A stretch of 7,557 nt of DNA from positions 1,266,822 to 1,274,378 of the forward strand of contig CP070819.1 in the NCBI GenBank assembly GCA_020344295.1, in the 5' to 3' direction. The translations under genes were made by a program, and so were the position numbers. This stretch comes from Dehalococcoidia bacterium. GTDB taxonomy: Bacteria; Chloroflexota; Dehalococcoidia; SZUA-161. Shown one piece after another: positions 1 to 6,109 of this stretch; within the stretch, counting starts at the first letter, position 1, and the number at the start of each line of letters is the position of its first letter. The notes beneath the pieces were generated by a model. That model saw only the letters and a program-made list of their open reading frames with translations. It was not told where the DNA came from and ran no database searches.

Positions 1-733
1 GTTTTACGGGAGCATTCGTAGTGGTAACTCTGCGTTGATAAGTAAGCTGGGAGAGTAACCTTTCAAGATAAACTCTAGGATTATGTCTCGTGAGAAGGCC
101 AATCCGTGCTTTATCAGGTGCTGTGGGAACAAGCCAGGCAAAGAATCCCGGGGCAATACTCTGTCCGAAATAGCATTCTACTTCCTGTATACCGCTTGTA
201 TTAACTTCAACCTGAGCTCCGAGAACGAAATCGTCTGTTCTACCAAATCCCATCTTTTTGGTTAATGAGCCTCCGAAACCATTACACAATACTGCCAACC
301 TGCCTTGAAAACCGGTTATCGCACCATTGCACCGGGCTTTTACTTGTATACCTTCGTCACCTGATAACAGTTCATCTACGGGTGCTGATAATATAAATTC
401 AGCCCCCTCATCCTGTGCCATTTGCGCCAACGCACTATCGAATAGAGACCTGTCTACCACGTATGCTTGTGCCGTATCTTTCTGTAGTTCAATCGCCCTT
501 CCCGAAGGAGAAAAAAGCTTGGCCGAACTCACCTCATACACTATCGCATCACGGGACACAGGAAATCGTTCGTAACACTCTCTGCCCACAATACCAGTGC
601 AACACACTTCATCGCCTACGCGGGACTGTTTATCAAAAACCAGTACTTTATACCCTAGTTTAGCAAGCCTGTACGCAGTATAATTGCCGACAGGACCCGC
701 TCCTACAATAATTACATCATAGGTCTCAGCCAA
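1..733 (-). CDS. Geranylgeranyl-reductase-like FAD-dependent oxidoreductase, N-terminal part (runs off left edge)
   Basis: The minus strand is open from a TTG at 733 to the window edge, giving 244 residues without a stop. Residues 5-24 form the Rossmann start (YDVIIVGAGPVGNY), with the GxGxxG loop at 11-16 and an acidic residue (D34) ending the second strand, as expected for FAD binding. A Cys pair follows (DEVCCTGIVG, 41-50), where the geranylgeranyl reductase (GGR) family has its conserved cysteine. DRSLFD (94-99) fits the FAD-contacting Arg region. PGFFAWLVP (195-203) matches the GGR signature around PxxYxWxFP, with conservative changes. The family reduces isoprenoid double bonds or related substrates; the actual substrate here is unknown. 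The usual D-G of the second FAD motif reads C-N-G-F-G (150-154), which may mark a subfamily. TTG is chosen because AAAGGAG lies 10 bases upstream and an in-frame TAA lies just beyond that. The gene is divergent from ilvE. Its C-terminal half is not visible. Confidence 0.85.
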   Translation of the reverse strand, partial: MAETYDVIIVGAGPVGNYTAYRLAKLGYKVLVFDKQSRVGDEVCCTGIVGRECYERFPVSRDAIVYEVSSAKLFSPSGRAIELQKDTAQAYVVDRSLFDSALAQMAQDEGAEFILSAPVDELLSGDEGIQVKARCNGAITGFQGRLAVLCNGFGGSLTKKMGFGRTDDFVLGAQVEVNTSGIQEVECYFGQSIAPGFFAWLVPTAPDKARIGLLTRHNPRVYLERLLSQLTYQRRVTTTNAPVK

Positions 734-743
734 CTTGCAGCAA

Positions 744-750
744 CTCCTTT
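744..750 (-). promoter_or_regulatory. Shine-Dalgarno site supporting the TTG start of the oxidoreductase
   Basis: On the minus strand AAAGGAG sits 10 bases before the TTG at 733. An in-frame TAA lies 18 bases before that TTG, and no ATG or GTG competes near the conserved N-terminal Rossmann strand. The site therefore fixes the start codon. Confidence 0.7.
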
Positions 751-775
751 ACCTTACGACTATGTATCTCAGACT

Positions 776-804
776 ATGCTATCACCAAAATACATTCCGC
801 TCAA
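776..804 (-). promoter_or_regulatory. Weak sigma70-like promoter candidate for the oxidoreductase gene
   Basis: On the minus strand TTGAGC (799-804) and TAGCAT (776-781) are separated by exactly 17 bases. Each matches four of six consensus positions. The predicted transcript would start near 769, leaving a leader of roughly 35 bases that includes the Shine-Dalgarno site. Chance matches of this quality are common, so this is only a candidate. Confidence 0.25.
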
Positions 805-882
805 GCCAACCGCAGTCGAGTTTCCTAGACCTCGATCATGGAATAGATGATACGTTTTATGTTTAATCACGGATACGAAAGC

Positions 883-911
883 TTGCTTTGAACAACTGGG
901 CTAGTTATACT
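883..911 (+). promoter_or_regulatory. Sigma70-like promoter candidate for ilvE
   Basis: TTGCTT (883-888) and TATACT (906-911, five of six matches to TATAAT) are 17 bases apart. Transcription would begin near 918, giving a leader of about 23 bases that carries the AGGGAG ribosome site at 928-933. The -35 box matches only three of six positions. The same TTGCT-type -35 with a 17-base spacer recurs before the nuclease gene at 6850. Confidence 0.45.
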
Positions 912-940
912 TAGCAGAAGTTGTAACAGGGAGTACACAA

Positions 941-1855
941 ATGCCGCCTTATGCTTTTTTCCAAAAAGAATATGTTCCCCTTCCTGAGGCGAAGATTGGT
1001 ATCATGACGCACGCCTTTCACTACGGTACCGCTTGCTTCGAGGGAATTCGCGGTAATTGGAATCCTGATGACGAGCAGTTATATATCTTCCGCGGCCGCG
1101 AGCATTATAAAAGACTCGTTAACAGCTGCAAGCTACTGAAAATCGAGCTTCCCTACTCTATAGATGAACTGTGCCAGATGACTGTCGACCTTGTTCGAAA
1201 ATCGGAATATAAGGAAGATGTCTATATCCGTCCGCTCGCCTACAAAAGCACCGAGGCATTCGGCGTCAGACTACATGATCTTGACGATGACCTGCTTATT
1301 ATCGTCACGACATTCGGGCCTTATCTCGATGTTACTAAGGGCATCAAATGCACTACATCATCGTGGAGGCGAATCGACGATAATATGATACCTCCCAGAG
1401 GGAAGATCTGTGGTCTTTATGTCAACAATGCATTTGCGAAAACGGAGGCTGTTGAAGCAGGAGCGGCGGAGGGAATAATGCTGACTTCAGATGATTACGT
1501 GTCGGAAGGCAGCGGAGAGAATATATTTATTGTGAATGATAGTCGGTTGATCACACCGACTGTCAATGACCGAATTCTGCTAGGGATTACCCGAGAAACA
1601 GTTATGCAGCTCGCCAAAGATGAGCTTGGCATTGAAACGCTGGAGCGAAGGGTTGATCGGAGCGAGTTATACATGGCTGAAGAATGTTTTCTTACCGGAA
1701 CGGCTGCTCACATAACGCCAGTCGTCGCAATCGATAACCGCAAGATTGGGACAGGCAACATCGGGAAGATAACTGGCGATCTACAGAAACTGTATTTCGA
1801 TGTCGAGTTCGGCCGGAATAGAAAGTATATCCAGTGGTGCACTCCGGTTTATTAA
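941..1855 (+). CDS. ilvE: Branched-chain amino acid aminotransferase (class IV, PLP-dependent)
   Basis: A 304-residue protein, the normal length for IlvE. It interconverts leucine, isoleucine and valine with their 2-oxo acids using glutamate/2-oxoglutarate, in the cytoplasm with pyridoxal phosphate. Visible family marks are HAFHYGTACFEGIR (24-37), the substrate/phosphate-side Arg in YIRPLAY (R97), the catalytic Lys in GKICGLY (K155, aligned with the Lys of E. coli IlvE AAKAGGNY), the cofactor Glu in SEGSGEN (E189), the phosphate-binding turn LLGITRET (213-220) and LTGTAAHITP (251-260). All key residues are present, so the enzyme should be active. D-amino acid transaminase and aminodeoxychorismate lyase share the fold, but the overall match is to IlvE. 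The ATG is preceded by AGGGAG at a 7-base spacing. It stands alone: the oxidoreductase is divergent and the next gene lies 104 bases downstream. Confidence 0.93.
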   Translation: MPPYAFFQKEYVPLPEAKIGIMTHAFHYGTACFEGIRGNWNPDDEQLYIFRGREHYKRLVNSCKLLKIELPYSIDELCQMTVDLVRKSEYKEDVYIRPLAYKSTEAFGVRLHDLDDDLLIIVTTFGPYLDVTKGIKCTTSSWRRIDDNMIPPRGKICGLYVNNAFAKTEAVEAGAAEGIMLTSDDYVSEGSGENIFIVNDSRLITPTVNDRILLGITRETVMQLAKDELGIETLERRVDRSELYMAEECFLTGTAAHITPVVAIDNRKIGTGNIGKITGDLQKLYFDVEFGRNRKYIQWCTPVY

Positions 1856-1878
1856 CGGATCATTACAGTGCCAATATT

Positions 1879-1891
1879 CGTTTGACAAACG
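1879..1891. promoter_or_regulatory. Perfect 13-base dyad, possible operator, in the ilvE to GT2-GtrA gap
   Basis: CGTTTG-A-CAAACG reads identically on both strands around a central base at 1885. It lies 23 bases past the ilvE stop and about 70 bases before the glycosyltransferase start. It contains a perfect TTGACA hexamer (1882-1887), but no good -10 box falls at a 15-19 base spacing. It could be a repressor or activator site. As RNA it can form only a 5-bp, A/U-rich stem with a 3-base loop, so it is a poor terminator. Confidence 0.3.
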
Positions 1892-1945
1892 GTTCGTATT
1901 TTATTGTCCATTGAAATTGTGAAGAGCTTAAGCAGGGAAATCGTA

Positions 1946-1959
1946 TATATTTCGGTAAT
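1946..1959 (+). promoter_or_regulatory. -10-like element abutting the start codon (possible leaderless promoter)
   Basis: TATATT (1946-1951) is followed by TC and GGTAAT, and then directly by the ATG at 1960. A start site 6-8 bases after the -10 box would fall on or just before the ATG. No Shine-Dalgarno sequence lies at normal spacing; AGGGAAA at 1934-1940 is about 20 bases away. No recognisable -35 box was found. The same TATATT/GGTAAT pairing precedes uvrB. Confidence 0.3.
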
Positions 1960-3093
1960 ATGGTAATGGCATCGCAGAGCGCATCAAACATCGAACTATC
2001 ACTGATCGCTCCCACTTATAACGAAATAGAAAACATCGTTCCTCTGGTAGAGAGGGTACATGAGGTTCTGTCTCAATACCGTTACGAACTGGTCATTGTT
2101 GACGATAACAGCCCCGATGGAACTGCTGATCTGGCGAGAACTCTGTCTGAAAAATACCCCCTGAAAGTTATTGTACGGACAGAAGAGAGAGGGCTTGCGT
2201 CTGCAGTTGTAAGGGGATTTAACGAGGCAAGTGGTAGAGTTCTCGGTGTTATAGACGCCGATCTTCAGCATCCGCCGGAGGCTATCCCCGATCTCCTGAA
2301 AGCAATAGACGCAGGGGCGGATGTTGTCATTGCAAGTCGTTATATCCCCGGCGGAGGTGTTGAAGGCTGGAGCATAAAACGAAAGATTATTTCACAAGGC
2401 GCCAAATTAATTGCGAATCTGCTTCTATCCTCTGCCAGAGGTATCCGTGACCCTCTATCCGGATTTTTCCTTTTCAGAAAGGAAGTAATAGACGGCGTAG
2501 CCCTTGCCCCAACAGGATATAAAATCATTCTTGAGGTGCTGGCGAAAGGCCATCCCACCCAGGTCACTGAGGTTCCATATATGTTCCGTGATCGGGAGCG
2601 GGGGGAGAGCAATCTAACGTTCAAGGAGGAATTAAACTATCTTAAGCATCTTGGCCGCCTCATTTGGTACGAAGGGCTTTTAAAGAGATTCATCAAGTTC
2701 TGTGTAGTTGGAGCAAGCGGCACTTTCGTTTATATGGGGCTCCTGGCACTTCTGACCGAAGTCGCTGGCCTGTTTTACATCCTGTCTGCCGTGCTAGGTT
2801 ATGAGATCTCGATCTTAAATAATTACACTTGGAATGAATTATGGACCTTCAGGGATCGCAGGACCATCTCCGGAGGGTCAGTTCTGACACGAGCCATTAA
2901 ATTCAATGTGGTTAGCCTTTTCGGTTTGGGCATACACGCTGCGGTACTCGCCTTTTTTACCGAGGTCGTTGGTTTGTTCTATATCCTTTCAGCCGTTATC
3001 GCCATAATCGGCGCGATGACGTGGAATTTCCTCGCAAACCTCAAGTGGACGTGGCGACCCACGTCAGATGATCCATCAAACGTGGTTAGCTGA
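1960..3093 (+). CDS. Polyprenyl-phosphate glycosyltransferase: GT2 (DPM1-like) domain fused to a GtrA membrane domain
   Basis: A 377-residue two-domain protein. Residues 11-235 are a GT-A fold GT2 transferase of the dolichyl-phosphate mannosyltransferase type: nucleotide-binding VDDNSPDGT (47-55), metal-binding DAD (99-101) followed by LQHPPE, SRYIPGG (126-132), the acceptor-loop region SGFFLFR (167-173) and RERGESNL (212-219). The enzyme should move a sugar from a nucleotide donor to polyprenyl phosphate on the cytoplasmic face. Residues 240-367 form a GtrA-like domain with four membrane helices (about 246-264, 268-288, 314-333, 337-358), a family thought to flip or anchor lipid-linked sugars. 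The two helix pairs carry almost the same stretch, TEVxGLFYILSAV, at 266-278 and 334-346. The fusion is common in bacteria; the sugar cannot be read from the sequence. An alternative ATG lies at 1966. The next gene follows after 15 bases, suggesting an operon. Confidence 0.9.
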   Translation: MVMASQSASNIELSLIAPTYNEIENIVPLVERVHEVLSQYRYELVIVDDNSPDGTADLARTLSEKYPLKVIVRTEERGLASAVVRGFNEASGRVLGVIDADLQHPPEAIPDLLKAIDAGADVVIASRYIPGGGVEGWSIKRKIISQGAKLIANLLLSSARGIRDPLSGFFLFRKEVIDGVALAPTGYKIILEVLAKGHPTQVTEVPYMFRDRERGESNLTFKEELNYLKHLGRLIWYEGLLKRFIKFCVVGASGTFVYMGLLALLTEVAGLFYILSAVLGYEISILNNYTWNELWTFRDRRTISGGSVLTRAIKFNVVSLFGLGIHAAVLAFFTEVVGLFYILSAVIAIIGAMTWNFLANLKWTWRPTSDDPSNVVS

Positions 3094-3108
3094 GTAGAGA
3101 TTATATAA

Positions 3109-3522
3109 ATGGCTCTAGATTACTTCATCCTTGTCTTTGTCTCGTCTATTGGTGTCTACCAGATCGTATCCATACCCGTTGGGCTAAAAGGACTATGGTT
3201 TTTCACTAATAGAAACGTACAATATTTCATCGGATTTATGGCTATTGCTGGGGTATTTAGCTGGTTCTACACCAGCGAGCACCGTAATATACAGCATACG
3301 GTAGAAGGTTCACAGCAGCTAATGCTGTTCCTCGCTGCAGTTATTTCCGCCTATATTACTACTGCAATAATGGCGTCCATTATTCAGGCCCTTATTGGTT
3401 CTAAAGACGGAGTAACCATAGCAGGAAAACAGCAAGACCTAGGGATGGAGAAGCTGAAGAGCACAACGCTATTGGGCGGAATTCTCAGTAGTCTGAGGCA
3501 GAGAAGGGGGTCTCGAGACTAA
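3109..3522 (+). CDS. Small three-helix membrane protein of unknown function
   Basis: A 137-residue protein that I do not recognise. Three hydrophobic segments are visible at about 5-25, 37-54 and 70-95, with a short polar loop rich in His, Arg and Asn (SEHRNIQH, 56-63) between the second and third. The tail from 97 is cytoplasmic in character and ends in a basic patch (RQRRGSRD). No signal peptide cleavage site and no catalytic motif are evident. It lies 15 bases after the GT2-GtrA gene and its stop codon overlaps the PAP2 start by one base (TAATG), so it is very probably cotranscribed and translationally coupled. That placement suggests a helper role in lipid-linked sugar metabolism, but this is inferred from position only. 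The ribosome site is poor (GTAGAG, 9 bases away). The conserved operon-like spacing is the main evidence that it is a real gene. Confidence 0.72.
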   Translation: MALDYFILVFVSSIGVYQIVSIPVGLKGLWFFTNRNVQYFIGFMAIAGVFSWFYTSEHRNIQHTVEGSQQLMLFLAAVISAYITTAIMASIIQALIGSKDGVTIAGKQQDLGMEKLKSTTLLGGILSSLRQRRGSRD

Positions 3523-4133
3523 TGCCTCCCCTTGCAGGATGGACGTTGTGGATCACAGGTTTCGTGGGCAAAGCTCCTGCTTTGGACAGCATTATGCGGT
3601 TTCTGGCCAATGACTTCATGATACCCGTCGCTATTGCTCTTGTAATGCTTGTTCTATGGCTGGGCCATCCTGATCAGCATCGAAGGGAGCAACTACAAAG
3701 GGTAGTTATGAACGCCTCGGTTGCCATCGGTATATCCACCCTGGTTGTGCGTATACTCAACGTATATGACTTCTGGCCACGTCCATTCCTTGTTGAGAAC
3801 GATGCCATTCGTGAAAGTGCGACACGCGCCGCGGAAACGGTATTCTATCTTCCTCACGATCCTACTTTCCCGAGTAATGCAGCTACTATCTCATTCGCTG
3901 CCGCAACAGGGATTTTTTTAGGACATCGCTCGGCCGCATGCGTAATGTACGGGCTCGCATTCCTATGGGTATTCGCCCGTTTCTATGCGGGGATACACTT
4001 CTTCATCGATATCGCAGGAGGGATAATGATCGGTATCATAACCAGTCTTATGATATCGAAGGTCTTTATGCCGCGTACTGAGCCTGTTCCCACATTGGCT
4101 TTGAATTTGGCTCGATACTTATATATCGCCTGA
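3522..4133 (+). CDS. PAP2-superfamily membrane protein (lipid phosphatase-like) with an altered second motif
   Basis: A 203-residue integral membrane protein with hydrophobic segments at about 33-48, 62-78, 120-135, 138-155 and 163-182. Motif 1 ends in FWPRPF (84-89), but Asn80 stands where the classical Lys of KxxxxxxRP would be. Motif 2 is FPSNAAT (116-122), where the family has PS-x-H, so the conserved His is absent. Motif 3 is intact in outline, with R153, H159 and D163 (ARFYAGIHFFID). Family members such as BcrC/UppP-type and PgpB enzymes remove phosphate from undecaprenyl diphosphate or other lipid phosphates at the outer membrane face. In motif 3 the nucleophile His and its Asp partner are present, but the proton donor of motif 2 appears to be lost. 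Activity may therefore be weak, changed or absent. It overlaps the preceding membrane-protein gene by one base, with AGGGGG 11 bases upstream of the ATG. The gene ends 42 bases from the convergent radical SAM gene. Confidence 0.8.
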   Translation: MPPLAGWTLWITGFVGKAPALDSIMRFLANDFMIPVAIALVMLVLWLGHPDQHRREQLQRVVMNASVAIGISTLVVRILNVYDFWPRPFLVENDAIRESATRAAETVFYLPHDPTFPSNAATISFAAATGIFLGHRSAACVMYGLAFLWVFARFYAGIHFFIDIAGGIMIGIITSLMISKVFMPRTEPVPTLALNLARYLYIA

Positions 4134-4175
4134 ATATCGCCATTTATCAGCAGGTTTCATGGATAATCGCCGGGG

Positions 4176-6038
4176 CTAGGTAACAGTTGTCTTAAATCTG
4201 TCCTTACAGACAGCCTGATTTTCCTGCAGCCCGCAAAGGTTGCAGCCGCCAGTACCACAGTTTGGCGTTTCCTTCTCCATAACCGCGCATTCATATTCCC
4301 TTTTAAGGAATTCATGACTTATACCGGTATCAATGTGAGCCCAGGGCATCTTGTCATCAAACGAACGCTCCCTGGCTGTATAGAATTGAGGATCGATCTC
4401 ACATTCATTGAAGGCTTTACGCCATTTATCAAAGCTGAAATTCTCACTCCATGCATCGAACCTACATCCGTGGCGCCATGCTTGATGGATCACACGGGCC
4501 ATATTGCGGTCGCCTCTTGAGAAGGCTCCCTCGAGCAGACTAACCTCGGGCGATTGCCATGACAACTGAACGCCGGCCTTACGCAGCCCTGCCGTCAGTA
4601 TCTGCTGTTTAGCCGCCAATTCCTCGGCAGATGCCTGAGCAACCCACTGAAAAGGCGTATGAGGCTTGGGAATAAACGTTGATACATTTACCCGTATGTT
4701 TATCTTTCCACTGCCGATGCTGCGGACTCTTCGTACCAGTTTCACGATATCTGCAACATCGCTATCAGTCTCTGTGGTAAGCCCCACCATAAAATAGAGC
4801 TTTATGCTCTTCCATCCACGCTCCCAGGCAGTCTCTATCGTCTTCATTATCTCTTCATCAGATATATTCTTATTAATTACACGCCTCAGTCTCTCTGATC
4901 CTGCTTCAGGGGCGAAGGTGAATCCCGACTTCCTCCCATCACCGAATGAGTCGGCAAGCTCAACTGAGAAAGTATCGAGTCTCAGGCTGGGCATTGATAA
5001 AATGAGGTTTTGGCCGCTGTATTTTTGTGACAGCTTGCCTACCAGATCGGCTATTTCCGGGTAGTCGCTGCTACTTAACGAAAGTAAGGAGACCTCATCG
5101 TATCCACAGTTGTGGATCAATTCATCTACCGCATTTATGACCTCGGGTTGTGACCGCTCTCTCACGGGCCGGTAGATTATGCCCGCCTGGCAGAAACGAC
5201 AGCCTTGGTAGCAGCCGCGCTGGATCTCAACTGCAGCCCTATCGTGTACAACTTGTAGGTATGGCAGAATCGGACTGGTCAGAAGCGGTGGAAGTTGCTC
5301 TACAATGCGCCGTTCGACAACATGCCTAGCCTCCTCAATCGTAGGTGTTATCGAATTCACAGTTCCATCGGTGTTGTAGTCAACACTATAGAAGCTAGGA
5401 ACGTATATGCCCCTTATCTTTGCTGATTCCTGCAATAAATCTCTCTTGGAGCCTGAACCATCTCGCTTCCAACTCCTGTAAACGTCAATTAATTCCGGAA
5501 CAGCCTCCTCACCCTCTCCAACCACAAACAGATCGATGAAGTCCGACATCGGCTCCGGGTTAAGCGCGCAGCTTCCGCCTGCGATTACCAGCGGCAGGTC
5601 CTCACCCCTGTCTGCAGCCAGAACTGGCATGCCCGCCAGGTCCAGGAGATTTAGCGCGTTGCTATAGGTCAGTTCATAGCCCAATGAAAGGCCGAGTATA
5701 TCGAATTCTTTAATTGGCCGCCTGGATTCCAGGCTGAACAGAGGGATTCCTTGACTCCGCAGCTCGGCCTCCAAATCGATCCAGGGGACAAAGACGCGCT
5801 CCGCCAGCACGTCCTCCTGCCGATTCAGTAAATCGTAGATTATCGCCAATCCCAGATTAGACATTCCGATTTCGTAGAGATCTGGATACGTAATAACGAC
5901 CTTTATCTCTGTTGAATCCCAGACCTTTCTAATGCTGTTCCATTCCCCACCGACATAACGCGCCGGTTTGACTACCCGTGAAAGAATGCTGTCGAGTCTA
6001 TACATATCATACCCCAACTCAACATTATAGCTTCGCAT
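4176..6038 (-). CDS. TIGR03960-family radical SAM protein
   Basis: A 620-residue protein matching the TIGR03960 radical SAM family in length and landmarks. The N-terminal region carries KPARYVGGEWNS (24-35) and YPDLYEIGMSNLG (51-63). It resembles a cobalamin-binding fold, but in D53-x-Y55-x-x-G58 a Tyr replaces the cobalt-ligand His of DxHxxG. A glycine-rich stretch, VIAGGSCALNPEP (151-163), and GEGEEAVPEL (174-183) follow. The radical SAM cluster motif CX3CX2C is C276-C280-C283. FAPEAGSERLRRVINK (375-390) and the IPKPHTPFQW region (456-465) are typical of the MiaB/elongator-like barrel. The C-terminus adds C594, C599, C602 and C611, which could bind a second metal centre. The reaction is unknown for the family. 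A second start at Met12 (6005) fits the usual family N-terminus equally well; GGGTG precedes the first ATG and GGGG the second. The usual partner, a TIGR03936/DUF2344 protein, is not adjacent. Confidence 0.9.
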   Translation of the reverse strand: MRSYNVELGYDMYRLDSILSRVVKPARYVGGEWNSIRKVWDSTEIKVVITYPDLYEIGMSNLGLAIIYDLLNRQEDVLAERVFVPWIDLEAELRSQGIPLFSLESRRPIKEFDILGLSLGYELTYSNALNLLDLAGMPVLAADRGEDLPLVIAGGSCALNPEPMSDFIDLFVVGEGEEAVPELIDVYRSWKRDGSGSKRDLLQESAKIRGIYVPSFYSVDYNTDGTVNSITPTIEEARHVVERRIVEQLPPLLTSPILPYLQVVHDRAAVEIQRGCYQGCRFCQAGIIYRPVRERSQPEVINAVDELIHNCGYDEVSLLSLSSSDYPEIADLVGKLSQKYSGQNLILSMPSLRLDTFSVELADSFGDGRKSGFTFAPEAGSERLRRVINKNISDEEIMKTIETAWERGWKSIKLYFMVGLTTETDSDVADIVKLVRRVRSIGSGKINIRVNVSTFIPKPHTPFQWVAQASAEELAAKQQILTAGLRKAGVQLSWQSPEVSLLEGAFSRGDRNMARVIHQAWRHGCRFDAWSENFSFDKWRKAFNECEIDPQFYTARERSFDDKMPWAHIDTGISHEFLKREYECAVMEKETPNCGTGGCNLCGLQENQAVCKDRFKTTVT

Positions 6039-6070
6039 CTTTGCACCCGCAAATTGAGATATGATCGCTA

Positions 6071-6099
6071 TTGACTTAGCTGGCTTCAGAGCTTAGTCT
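6071..6099 (+). promoter_or_regulatory. Promoter candidate placing the transcript start at the VTT gene's ATG
   Basis: TTGACT (6071-6076, five of six to TTGACA) is followed after 17 bases by a poor -10, TAGTCT (6094-6099). Transcription would start about 6106-6110, right at the ATG. No Shine-Dalgarno sequence precedes that ATG, which fits a leaderless mRNA. The weak -10 keeps confidence low. Confidence 0.3.
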
Positions 6100-6109
6100 A
6101 TGGCACGTA

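Noticed and set aside
83..663. Plus-strand open frames of 60-82 codons
   Set aside because: They lie wholly inside the minus-strand oxidoreductase, which has clear conserved motifs. Their predicted proteins have no recognisable features and they lack good ribosome sites.
1882..1887. Perfect TTGACA as a -35 box for the GT2-GtrA gene
   Set aside because: No acceptable -10 hexamer occurs 15-19 bases downstream. The best TA-rich words are at spacings of 9-14 bases. The hexamer is better explained as part of the 13-base dyad.
4125..4171. Three copies of ATCGCC and a TTATC/GATAA pair in the convergent gap
   Set aside because: The copies are short, irregularly spaced and partly inside the PAP2 coding end. 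The possible stem is 5 bp with a 13-base loop and no T-run. I do not call a repeat array or terminator, so no clear terminator is visible between the two convergent genes.
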